Shown here in pieces: positions 35,919 through 46,369 of a stretch of DNA of 64,000 nt. The position numbers and the translations under genes were made by a program. This DNA comes from Deltaproteobacteria bacterium (GTDB lineage Bacteria; Myxococcota_A; UBA796; GCA-2862545): NCBI GenBank assembly GCA_007693595.1, contig REDI01000043.1:62001-126000 (forward strand). Direction: 5' to 3'. Each line of letters opens with the position of its first letter. Positions within the stretch are counted from its first letter, which is position 1. The notes under the pieces were generated by a model that searched no databases, was not told the DNA's origin, and was given only the letters and a program-made list of their open reading frames with translations.

Positions 35919-36467
35919 ATGCGACCAAGTCTATTTGCCCTGGCGGCCCTGCTCTCGGGGGCCTGTGGACCTGATGGCGATGGCTCGGGGCTCGCCTCCA
36001 ACCCTCCGACTCCCGCGGGGCGTGGCGGGGATTGTGGCGAGAATCTGCCGGTCATCCAGGAGCTCACCGCCGATGTGAGCGCGCCCCAGTGGTACGAGTC
36101 CGCTCAAGGCGATCAGGGCCGGCTCTGCCTCCCCACGGTCACGCTCACGATCCTGCCCTTCGACGAAGACGGCGCGCTTCACTATTACCTCATGGACGCG
36201 TGGTGGGATGATGTGGTCGACGGGCGCGTGCTCCCCGAGGGCCAACGGTTCCGGATCGAAGGTTCGCTCTCGAACGAGGAGTGTAGCGTCACCTCTGCGG
36301 GAGGGATCAACATGCGACTGGGCATCGGTGGCGAGCCTCCCAACGATACCGAGATCGAGTTTGGCGTCGTGCTCGAGAACGCCGACGGTCTACGCTCTAA
36401 CGACGGAACGCCCATGACGGTGTCCGTCGTGACCCCCTCGCCGGTCTCGTCGAGCGCCTGCGACTAG
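35919..36467 (+). CDS. Small predicted lipoprotein, function unknown
   Basis: A 182-aa protein starting MRPSLFALAALLSGACGPDG, with a good lipobox (LSGAC). ATG at 35919 follows CAGGAGGAG. The mature part is Gly/Asp/Pro-rich at first, then beta-rich, with three or four cysteines (CGENL, RLCLPTV, EECSV, SSACD) that could form disulfides. No family is recognised. It is divergent from the lipase-like gene and converges on the pseudokinase gene. Confidence 0.75.
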   Translation: MRPSLFALAALLSGACGPDGDGSGLASNPPTPAGRGGDCGENLPVIQELTADVSAPQWYESAQGDQGRLCLPTVTLTILPFDEDGALHYYLMDAWWDDVVDGRVLPEGQRFRIEGSLSNEECSVTSAGGINMRLGIGGEPPNDTEIEFGVVLENADGLRSNDGTPMTVSVVTPSPVSSSACD

Positions 36468-36505
36468 GACCCGTGGCCGGTTCAGCGCGGGCAACCCACC
36501 CGCTC

Positions 36506-38179
36506 CTAGCCACCCTCGCCGTCTTCTTCGTCGGCCCTGGGCTGGGGAGGGGGCGGCGCGTCGAGGTCGCGGCAGCAGCGGAAGCCGATGGTCCGGTGGG
36601 CGTAGCCAGCGCTCTCGTCGTTTCCGTGGGCGCAACGGGAGCCGCGCTCCGCGCTCGCCAAACTTCCACCCTTCACGATGCGGCGCTTGGGGTCGCGTGC
36701 GGCGGGGGACGCCGTCCATTCGGACAACCCGCCCGACAGATCGAAGACCCCCCAGCCGCTGTGGCACTCCTTGAGCGCCCCGGCGCGATGGTCGGCCGAG
36801 ATCCCTGAGCCGCAGATCGAAGGATCGTAGGTGTCGCCATAGCTGTAGATGAAGTTGCGCGGCCCCTTGCAGGCCTTCTCCCACTCGTGCTCCGTGCACA
36901 GGCGTTTGCCCTCGGCCTGGCACGTCTCTTGGGCCTTCTGCCAGGTGATCTCGCTCTCGGGGTGGGCGCCTGGAGTGTTGGGATAGGCGAAGCGGTCGAT
37001 CAAGAAGCCTTCGACGTGCTGAACCTGGTGATCCGGCTCGGCCCCGCGGATCGCGTGAGGGTCGTGCTGCAGGCGGCCCCGGACGTACTCGCCGGCGGGG
37101 ATGTAGATCATGCCGTCGGGGTGCTTGGCCTGAACAGCCTCGCGCTCTTCGGCGGAAGGTAAGGTGTGCTGCTCGAAGATCTGTGCTCGAAGCTGGCTGT
37201 CGTGGGCCATCGCGGCCTGGGTGGGGTCGACGTTGACGAAGGCGTACAGCGCGATGACCGCCGCGAGGACCAGCACCCCGCCGATGGCGGAAAGTCCGAG
37301 GATCAGGGGCGTGTTGTGGACCTTCACCTCCTCGCCGGAGGCTGCGGACTCAAAGACTCGTTGGATGCCGCTGATCAGATCGCGCGCCGAGCGGTAGCGA
37401 TCTTCGGGGGCGTGCGCCATCGCGAGCTCAATCACGTCGTCGACCAGGGCCGGGAGCTCAGGACGGACTTGCGTAATTGGAAGAAAGGTGCCGACGGGTG
37501 GGCTGCCCGTGAGCATCTCGTAGAAGACGACCCCGACGCTGTAGAGGTCGGAGCGCGGCGTGGCGACCGGGTCGAAGCTCTTGAGCTCAGGGGCGAGGTA
37601 TTGCACCTCTCCCCTGGTGTACTCGTCTTCGACCAGGAGCCCACCTGGCACGATGTCGAACATCCACGCCCCGAAGAGCTTGACCTGCGCCACGAAGTTC
37701 TGTTGTCTTGGTCCGGTATAGCGAGCGTTGACCTGGATGTATTCAGGCCGAAGGCCGCGGACGATGACCTCGGAGTCGTGTAGGAAGGTCAGCGCTTCGA
37801 GGATCTGATTGACCACCTGCGCTGCGTCCTTCAGGGTGAAACTGCGATTGTTCATCTTGTAGTCGGTGAGGATCTCCCGCAGCGTCTTCCCGTCGAAGTC
37901 TTCGTGGGTGAAGAACGGCGTTCCGTTGTGTTCCGAGAGGTCTCCCAGCCGGATCAGGTGAGGGTGCTTGTGCCCCTTGGCCTGGAGGAAGCGCGCTTTG
38001 AGCGCTTCGCCGTCGGCGGTGACTTCGGGGCGGAGCATCGTCAGGCGGACGAACTTTCCGCTGTTGAGGTGCTTGACGCGGTAGGTCGGACCGAGGGGGG
38101 TGTCCTGGATGGCGTCGAGGACCTCGTATTGCGAAGCGATCACGTCGCCGCGAGAGTATTCGAGCTTCACGTTCGGCAC
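36506..38179 (-). CDS. Ser/Thr pseudokinase fused to sulfatase-modifying-factor (FGE-like) domain
   Basis: A 557-aa single-pass membrane protein: Hanks-kinase fold (~12-275), transmembrane helix (~292-315, GLSAIGGVLVLAAVIALYAF), then an SUMF1/FGE-like domain (353-545) in the periplasm. Kinase motifs are lost: the Gly loop is DTPLGPTYRV, the beta-3 Lys is Thr47 (VRLTMLRPE), HRDLKPEN is VRGLRPEY (Asp to Gly142, Asn to Tyr147), and DFG is absent (VKLFGAWMF). Structural motifs YLAPE and SDLYSVGVVFYE remain. The FGE-like part has CTEHEWEKAC, FDLSGGLSEW and RCAHGNDE...GFRC but seems to keep only one of the paired active-site Cys. It may be a sensor or scaffold, not an enzyme. Confidence 0.85.
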   Translation of the reverse strand: MPNVKLEYSRGDVIASQYEVLDAIQDTPLGPTYRVKHLNSGKFVRLTMLRPEVTADGEALKARFLQAKGHKHPHLIRLGDLSEHNGTPFFTHEDFDGKTLREILTDYKMNNRSFTLKDAAQVVNQILEALTFLHDSEVIVRGLRPEYIQVNARYTGPRQQNFVAQVKLFGAWMFDIVPGGLLVEDEYTRGEVQYLAPELKSFDPVATPRSDLYSVGVVFYEMLTGSPPVGTFLPITQVRPELPALVDDVIELAMAHAPEDRYRSARDLISGIQRVFESAASGEEVKVHNTPLILGLSAIGGVLVLAAVIALYAFVNVDPTQAAMAHDSQLRAQIFEQHTLPSAEEREAVQAKHPDGMIYIPAGEYVRGRLQHDPHAIRGAEPDHQVQHVEGFLIDRFAYPNTPGAHPESEITWQKAQETCQAEGKRLCTEHEWEKACKGPRNFIYSYGDTYDPSICGSGISADHRAGALKECHSGWGVFDLSGGLSEWTASPAARDPKRRIVKGGSLASAERGSRCAHGNDESAGYAHRTIGFRCCRDLDAPPPPQPRADEEDGEGG

Positions 38180-38312
38180 CTGTGCTCCAACTTCGCACCG
38201 CTACGTGGGGGGGGTGCGTTCGGGCTCGCGTCGCCCCTACGCTAGCACAGGTGGTTCAGGCGGTGGGGCAAGGTTGGGCCAAGACGGCGGAACTGTGGCC
38301 GGGTAGGGGGGC

Positions 38313-40046
38313 TCATCGGTCGTCACGTCGACGCCAGGTGAAGAAGCCGACCAACCGGCCAAAGGCCCGCCGCCAGAAGCTGATCGCGAGGAACTGAGCG
38401 AAGAAGACATGGATCCCGAGGGCGCCGAAGAGCACGACGCCGAGCACACCCATGAACATCCCGAGCACGCCGAAGAGGGGCAGCTCAAAGGGGCGCGGCG
38501 ACCACGCGGCCAGGAAGAGCAGCGCCCCGAGGCTCACGGTCGAGGCGAAGAGCGCGAGGGAGATCCGTAGCCCACCCATGCGGATCGCGTCGGTGAGGCT
38601 GTCGAGCTCGCGGTTGCGCACCTGAACCGTCAGACGTCCACTCTCGGCGTCCATCATGAGCTGGGTGAGCTGGGTCGGGAAGTCCTTGAAGTGCCCTTGG
38701 AGCTGCACGATGCCCCGAGCGACATCGACAGCGACCCGCTCGGGCGACAGCCGACTCGCCACGAGGCGTTGGGCGTAGGGCTTGACCTCCTCGACGATGT
38801 CGACGCCGGGAAGCAGGCCTCGAATGCTGCCCTCGATCAGCCCGAAAGTGCGGGAGAGGATGGCGAACTCCGGGGGAAGATCGATCTGGAACCGGGCGGC
38901 GAGCTGTACGACCTCCATGAGCGCGTCGGGGTTCTGGGTCACCTCATCGAGGCTGACCCCATGGTACTTGTCCATCATACGCTCGATTTCACCTCGGAAC
39001 TCGCGCAGGTCGACGCGCCCTCGCGTCGCGCCGGCCTTGTAGACCGTCATGGCGAGGGTCTCGGCGTCGCGAAAGACCATCGCGGTGAAGGCTGAGATGA
39101 TCGTGTCCTGCATCGGAGCGGTGAGCGTTCCGGTCAGGCCGAAGTCGATGATGCCGACTCGTCCATCGTCGAGGACCAGGATGTTGCCAGGGTGCGGATC
39201 GCCGTGGAAGTGGCCGTCTTCGAAGATCTGCTGGTAGGCGCAGTCCATGATGCGGTGGGCCAGGGCGCGGCTCTCGGCGTTGACCTTGGACACGCCTAAG
39301 AACTCCTTGAGAGGGCGGCCCTCGATCAGGTCCATCACGAGCAAGCGTCGGGTGCACCAGCGCGGGTGAGGTCTGGGGATCACCACATCGGGATGGCCCT
39401 CGAAGGAACGAAAGAACCGTTCGGCAGCGCGCATCTCTTGGGTGAAGTCGAGCTCTGCCGTGATGGCGACATCGAACTCGCGCACGATCGTCGAGGGGGT
39501 GTGCACGCCAGGCAGCTTGATGCGCTTCTCGAGCACCCCGGCGAGGGAGTAGAGGATGTGCATGTCGCTGCGGATGCTGTGGGCGATCCCGCGGCGCTGC
39601 ACCTTGACAGCGACTTCTTCGCCGCTGTGCAGTCGTGCTCGATGGACCTGGGCTATCGAGGCGCTCCCCAGTGGCTCCCACTCGAACTCCTCGAAGACCT
39701 CGTCGAAGGGGAGCTCCAGCTCGGACTCGACCACGGTGCGGACGTCTTCGGGAGCCATGGGCGGTACGCGGTCTTGAAGGCTCTGAAACTCTTGGATGAT
39801 GTCTGGAGGCAGCACGTCGGGGCGGACGGAGAAGACCTGGCCCAACTTGACGAACGTAGGGCCGAGCTCTATCAGGGCATGACGCAACCGGCGAGCGAGC
39901 GGTGAGGAGCCGACCTCGGCGTCGGGCTGGCCTCGGGCTTCGGCGAAGCCCAGGCTGGTGAAGAGCTGGCCGAAGCCGTACTTGGCGAGAACGCTCAGAA
40001 TCTGCTGCAGACGGCCGAGGTCTTGCACCTGAATGGACTTGGCCAT
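38313..40046 (-). CDS. UbiB/AarF (ABC1) family atypical kinase
   Basis: A 577-aa membrane-bound protein-kinase-like ATPase family linked to quinone biosynthesis. Hallmarks are the KxGQ motif ([16 protein letters not shown]), the Ala-rich loop [18 protein letters not shown] and IIDFGLTG. Two C-terminal transmembrane helices (~505-560) anchor it. All hallmark residues are present, so it should be active. It lies upstream of the pseudokinase gene on the same strand, with a 133-nt gap. Role in ubiquinone or menaquinone supply is inferred from the family. Confidence 0.93.
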   Translation of the reverse strand: MAKSIQVQDLGRLQQILSVLAKYGFGQLFTSLGFAEARGQPDAEVGSSPLARRLRHALIELGPTFVKLGQVFSVRPDVLPPDIIQEFQSLQDRVPPMAPEDVRTVVESELELPFDEVFEEFEWEPLGSASIAQVHRARLHSGEEVAVKVQRRGIAHSIRSDMHILYSLAGVLEKRIKLPGVHTPSTIVREFDVAITAELDFTQEMRAAERFFRSFEGHPDVVIPRPHPRWCTRRLLVMDLIEGRPLKEFLGVSKVNAESRALAHRIMDCAYQQIFEDGHFHGDPHPGNILVLDDGRVGIIDFGLTGTLTAPMQDTIISAFTAMVFRDAETLAMTVYKAGATRGRVDLREFRGEIERMMDKYHGVSLDEVTQNPDALMEVVQLAARFQIDLPPEFAILSRTFGLIEGSIRGLLPGVDIVEEVKPYAQRLVASRLSPERVAVDVARGIVQLQGHFKDFPTQLTQLMMDAESGRLTVQVRNRELDSLTDAIRMGGLRISLALFASTVSLGALLFLAAWSPRPFELPLFGVLGMFMGVLGVVLFGALGIHVFFAQFLAISFWRRAFGRLVGFFTWRRRDDR

Positions 40047-40282
40047 GACGCTGACTCCCTGACCGAAGACGTGACCCTAACCTTGCTGCCCGCAGCGCGG
40101 CTTCGCCTCGGGGCCCGCGTGTCGAGGACCTAACCGCTGGCGGTTGGTCCGCCCCTCCTCGGCGTGAGACCGCGAGCTCGGGAGCCGCCCGACGGTCGTC
40201 GTCGTCGCACATCGGGCTGCGGAGTCCCGCGGTACGGATTACGCGCACGGGTCCCGATGAGCGGGCAATCCCGGAGCATGAC

Positions 40283-41770
40283 ATGGCCCAAGACAGCGCG
40301 ATCACCCCCCGTGACCAGGACTATAGTGCCTGGTACCTAGACGTCATCCAGCACGGCGACCTGCTCGACGACGCGCCAGTTCGCGGATGCAAGGTGCTCA
40401 AGCCCCATGGCTATGGGATCTGGGAGCTCATCCAGGCCGATCTCGACCGCCGCTTCCGCGACACGGGGCACCGCAACGCCTACTTTCCGCTCTTCATCCC
40501 GGTCTCCTTCCTCTCGCGCGAAGCGGAGCACGTCGAGGGCTTCGCCAAGGAGTGCGCGATCGTCACGCACCACCGCCTGCGCAGCGTCACCGACGACAAC
40601 GGCAAGGTGTCGGTGGAGCCCGATCCCGAGAGCGCCCTCGAGGAGCAGCTCGTCGTGCGGCCTACCTCCGAGACGGTGATCTGGCACATGTACGGCCGCT
40701 GGATCGACTCTTGGCGCGATCTGCCCATCTTGATCAATCAGTGGGCCAACGTCGTCCGATGGGAGATGCGCACTCGCCCCTTCCTGCGCACGGCCGAGTT
40801 TCTCTGGCAAGAAGGCCACACGGCCCACGCCACCCGCGACGAGGCCATCGACGAGGCCCGGCTCATGCTCCAAGTCTACCGCGACTTTGCGCACGAGATC
40901 CTCGCCGTGCCCGTCGTCACCGGGGTCAAGTCGGCGCGGGAGCGCTTCGCGGGAGCGGTCGAGACCTTCACGATCGAAGCGCTCATGCAGAACGGCTGGG
41001 CCCTCCAGTCCGGCACCAGCCACTTCCTCGGCCAGAACTTCGCCAAGGCCTTCGACGTGACCTTCCAGAATAAGAACGGGGAGCGCGAGCTGGTCTGGGC
41101 GACCTCATGGGGCGTGTCCACACGACTCATCGGGGCGGTGATCATGACCCACAGCGACGATGATGGGCTGGTGCTCCCTCCCAGGGTCGCTCCGATCCAG
41201 GTCGTGATCATCCCTGTCGGCAAGGCCAAGGATCTCGAAGCCGTCCGCCAGGCGGTCGATGCCCTCCGCGCCGAGCTGCGCCAGGCAGGGATCCGCGTGC
41301 ACGTCGATGACCGCGACAACCTCCGCCCCGGCGCCAAGTATTTCGAGTGGGAGCGAAAGGGGGTGCCGCTGCGCCTCGAGCTCGGCCCTCGAGATCTGGC
41401 CAAGGGACAAGCCTTCGCGAAGACCCGCATCAACCGCGAGAAGTTTGGCCTACCCCTCCAGGGAGCGGCGATGGAGGTCCAGCGCGTGCTCGACAAGATC
41501 CAAGACGAGCTCCTCGCACGGGCCATCGCGATGCGCGATGCGCGCACCTACGACATCGACAGCGTCGAGACCTTCCGCGCCCGCCTCGAAGAAGGGGGCT
41601 TCCTCCGTGTGGCCTGGGGTGGTGACGATGCCGACGAGGGCCGGATCGCCGAAGAGACCAAGGCGACGATCCGTTGCTTTCCCCTCGATGAGCCCGCACC
41701 TCAAGGCCTGGCCTGCCCGCTCACGGGCAAGCCGGCGTGGACCTGGGCGCTCTTCGCCCGCGCCTACTGA
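40283..41770 (+). CDS. proS: Prolyl-tRNA synthetase (archaeal/eukaryote-like type 3)
   Basis: A 495-aa class II synthetase that charges tRNA-Pro. It starts near DYSAWYLDVIQHGDL, typical of the short ProS type lacking the editing insertion. Motif 2 is RWEMRTRPFLRTAEFLWQEGHTAHA; LQSGTSHFLGQNFAKAF and the motif 3 region GVSTRLIGAVIMTHSDDDG follow. Anticodon-binding and C-terminal domains end with GLACPLTGKPAWTWALFARAY. Length fits type 3. Confidence 0.96.
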   Translation: MAQDSAITPRDQDYSAWYLDVIQHGDLLDDAPVRGCKVLKPHGYGIWELIQADLDRRFRDTGHRNAYFPLFIPVSFLSREAEHVEGFAKECAIVTHHRLRSVTDDNGKVSVEPDPESALEEQLVVRPTSETVIWHMYGRWIDSWRDLPILINQWANVVRWEMRTRPFLRTAEFLWQEGHTAHATRDEAIDEARLMLQVYRDFAHEILAVPVVTGVKSARERFAGAVETFTIEALMQNGWALQSGTSHFLGQNFAKAFDVTFQNKNGERELVWATSWGVSTRLIGAVIMTHSDDDGLVLPPRVAPIQVVIIPVGKAKDLEAVRQAVDALRAELRQAGIRVHVDDRDNLRPGAKYFEWERKGVPLRLELGPRDLAKGQAFAKTRINREKFGLPLQGAAMEVQRVLDKIQDELLARAIAMRDARTYDIDSVETFRARLEEGGFLRVAWGGDDADEGRIAEETKATIRCFPLDEPAPQGLACPLTGKPAWTWALFARAY

Positions 41771-41780
41771 GCCGCGCTCC

Positions 41781-41800
41781 GGGCGGCGAGCAGTCCGCCC
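41781..41800. terminator. Stem-loop between convergent proS and tkt
   Basis: A 6-bp perfect stem (GGGCGG with CCGCCC, 8-nt loop) lies in the 36-nt convergent gap. It could serve both strands but has no U-tract on either side. Confidence 0.35.
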
Positions 41801-41806
41801 TGCCCC

Positions 41807-43762
<1,956 letters not shown>

Positions 43763-43771
43763 GGGTCCTCC

Positions 43772-46324
43772 TCAGGGCGGGGAGCTACCTACCCCGGCGC
43801 GACTCGACTCGCCCGCGAGCTCACCCTCGACTCCGTCGCCTTGGATGTCTGCGGGTTTCTTCGGACTCAGAACCCTGCGAATCCACGAGGTTGACTCCAC
43901 CAGGGGCCCTCCGTGCACATCACACTTCCCTCGGGGGGCTCCCCCCTTGACGAAGAGCTCGTCGACCTTGTCTGGGCAGGCGTCGCGGGCGCGACGACCG
44001 CTGTCCCGACAGAAGGGCTCGGTGATCATGCCCTCGGGTAGGTGGAAGCGCCCCCCGCGCAGCCCACCGTGGGCGGCGAAGCGGGCCCAGATCGGCAACG
44101 CAGCCTGGCTGCCTCCGAGGCCCAGGGGGGGCCCCTGGTCGCGTCCTACCCAGACGACGATCGCGTAGCCGGGGGTGACGCCGGCGACCCAGGCATCGCG
44201 CCCCTCGTTCGTCGTGCCCGTCTTGGCGCCGACCTCGCCCTCGACGCCGAGCGCCTGCGCCCGCCTGGCCGTCCCGTGGGTGATCCCTCCCCGAAGGACC
44301 GAGGCGGTGATCGCCGTAGCGCGTGCGGAGAAGATCGGCTCGGTCCTGGGAGGATAGGCGACGATCTGCTCCCCGCGAGGTGTGCTGATCCCCGCGATGG
44401 GCCAGGGGCGTGAGACGTCCCCGCCTCCCGCGAGGCTGGTGTAGGCTCCTGCGAGCTGGAGCGGGGTGGCCGAGAATCCCCCGAGGGAGGCGCTGGGTAG
44501 GTTGGTCGCTCGCTCCAGGCCGAGATCACGCAGGACGCGCTGGAGTTGTTGGGGCCCGATGTGCTCTGCCATCTTGACCGCCGGCACGTTGCGACTCTGC
44601 TCCAAAGTCTGTCTCAGGCTGATCTCGCCGAGGTACTTTCCGTCGTAGTTTCGGGGGGTCCATGGCTTCCCGTCGATCATTCGAGTGATGGGCTCGTCGA
44701 CCACCTGGCTCTGGGCGTGGAGCTGACGATCGTGATCGAGCACGGCGGCGAGGGTGAGCGGCTTGATGGTGGAGCCGATCTCGCGTAGCCCGTGGGTGGC
44801 TCGGTCGAAGGGGCTCTGGCGATAGTCTCGTCCTCCGACCAGGGCAACCACCGCTCCGTCCCGCGCGCGGATCGCCACCAGGGCCGCCTGGGCCTCGATC
44901 GCCGAGGGGTGGGCGCCTTGGACTTCGTCGAGACCTTCCCGAATCGCCCGCGTCGCCGCGCGCTGCAGGTGGGGCTGGATCGTGGTGTGAACCCGGTATC
45001 CGCCTGATGCGAGGTCCTCCCCGAGGCTTCGCTCCGCCTGCTCCATGGCTGCGTCCACCGCCCAGGGTGCGAGCCGCACGCCCCCCGTCACCACGCCGCG
45101 GAGCTCCAGAGACTCGCTCCGGGCGGCCCGGATCTCGTCGGCGCTGACCCATCCGAGCGCCTCGAGTCGTTCGAGGGTCAGCGAGGCGCGCTGACGAGCC
45201 CGCTCGGGGTGTCGTGCGGGACTGTAAGCGTTGGGCGCGCTAATCACGCCCGCGATGACGGCGGCCTGGCCGAGCGTCAGGTTCGCCGCCGAGCGACCGT
45301 ACCAGGCTCGCGCGGCCTGCTCGACGCCGTGGATCGGCACGCCGCCCACCTGTCCCAGGTACACCTCGTTCAGATAGATCTCGAGCAGCTCGTCCTTGGA
45401 GAAGCGCCGCTCCAAGGCCCAGGCTCCAAAGACCTCTCGGACCTTTCGGCGGATCGTGCGGTCGGGCGTAAGGAAGAGGTTTTTCGCGAGCTGCTGCGTG
45501 AGGGTCGAGCCGCCGTGCATCGGCCCCCCTCGGGTCAGGTTGCGTGCGCTGGCTCGGACGATCCCACGCAGGTCCAGCCCGAGGTGCGTGCGAAAGCGGG
45601 CGTCCTCCATCGCCATCACCGCGAGGCCGACGTAGGGGCCCGTCTGGTCGAGGGGCAGGCGGCTGCGATCTCGATCCAGCTCACCCAATCGGGCGAGGAG
45701 GGTCGGGGGCAGGATGACATCTTCGGGCTCCGTCGCCGCGACCCGGCCTTCAACAAGGGTGATCTTGTACACGCCCTTCGGGCTTCCCCCGAGGCCGCCC
45801 GATCCCTTCACGTTCACGGTGAGGGTGCGCCCGTCGATCTGAAACTGGTTTTCTTCGGGTGACTGCCCCACCTTCTCGAAGCCCGAGGCCAAGAGGTCTG
45901 CGGCGAGATCCGCGAGGTCGACGGGCTGGCCGACCTCGATCTCGACCGGCGCCGAGAGGACGAGGAGGGGCTTGCTGCTCGGGGGGCGGTCGATCCAGGC
46001 CTGCACGTCGCGCTCGGCGCGGCTGCTGAGCACCACGGCGAGCACCAGCAACCCCAGCAATACGCCGCAGGCGACGACCGCTACTTCGAGGGTGAGCCAC
46101 CGGGCCCAGCGCCTTGGCGGCGCGGCGGTCGAGGTGACGACCTTGTGCTTCTTGGCGCGGTTCTTGGCTTTGGCCTTGGACGCACTCCGGCCCTTCGACG
46201 CCCCCCCCTTGCGAGCCCGCTTCGGGTTCGAGGGCTTCTTGGAGGACGTTCGCTTGGCGCCGCTCGAGCGCGCCTTACGCTTGGAGGTCGAGGTCTTCTT
46301 CTTGTCCGAAGGAGGGGGGGCCAT
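43772..46324 (-). CDS. Bifunctional penicillin-binding protein (PBP1B type)
   Basis: An 850-aa peptidoglycan synthase. Residues 1-~85 are a very basic cytoplasmic tail (Lys, Arg, Ser), followed by a transmembrane helix (TLEVAVVACGVLLGLLVLAV). A UB2H-like segment with PEENQFQIDGRTL follows. The GT51 domain has the catalytic Glu in AMEDARFRTHLG, then HGGSTLTQQLAKNLFL and LLEIYLNEVYLG. The transpeptidase has the SxxK Ser in STIKPL, then SRN and KTGTTNEGRDAW. The UB2H-like segment and RSRLPLD favour PBP1B over PBP1A. Both enzymatic centres look intact. Confidence 0.94.
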   Translation of the reverse strand: MAPPPSDKKKTSTSKRKARSSGAKRTSSKKPSNPKRARKGGASKGRSASKAKAKNRAKKHKVVTSTAAPPRRWARWLTLEVAVVACGVLLGLLVLAVVLSSRAERDVQAWIDRPPSSKPLLVLSAPVEIEVGQPVDLADLAADLLASGFEKVGQSPEENQFQIDGRTLTVNVKGSGGLGGSPKGVYKITLVEGRVAATEPEDVILPPTLLARLGELDRDRSRLPLDQTGPYVGLAVMAMEDARFRTHLGLDLRGIVRASARNLTRGGPMHGGSTLTQQLAKNLFLTPDRTIRRKVREVFGAWALERRFSKDELLEIYLNEVYLGQVGGVPIHGVEQAARAWYGRSAANLTLGQAAVIAGVISAPNAYSPARHPERARQRASLTLERLEALGWVSADEIRAARSESLELRGVVTGGVRLAPWAVDAAMEQAERSLGEDLASGGYRVHTTIQPHLQRAATRAIREGLDEVQGAHPSAIEAQAALVAIRARDGAVVALVGGRDYRQSPFDRATHGLREIGSTIKPLTLAAVLDHDRQLHAQSQVVDEPITRMIDGKPWTPRNYDGKYLGEISLRQTLEQSRNVPAVKMAEHIGPQQLQRVLRDLGLERATNLPSASLGGFSATPLQLAGAYTSLAGGGDVSRPWPIAGISTPRGEQIVAYPPRTEPIFSARATAITASVLRGGITHGTARRAQALGVEGEVGAKTGTTNEGRDAWVAGVTPGYAIVVWVGRDQGPPLGLGGSQAALPIWARFAAHGGLRGGRFHLPEGMITEPFCRDSGRRARDACPDKVDELFVKGGAPRGKCDVHGGPLVESTSWIRRVLSPKKPADIQGDGVEGELAGESSRAGVGSSPP

Positions 46325-46369
46325 GGGGGAGCCACGGAAGGGGGAGGGGAGGGGGAGAGAGGAGGGGGT

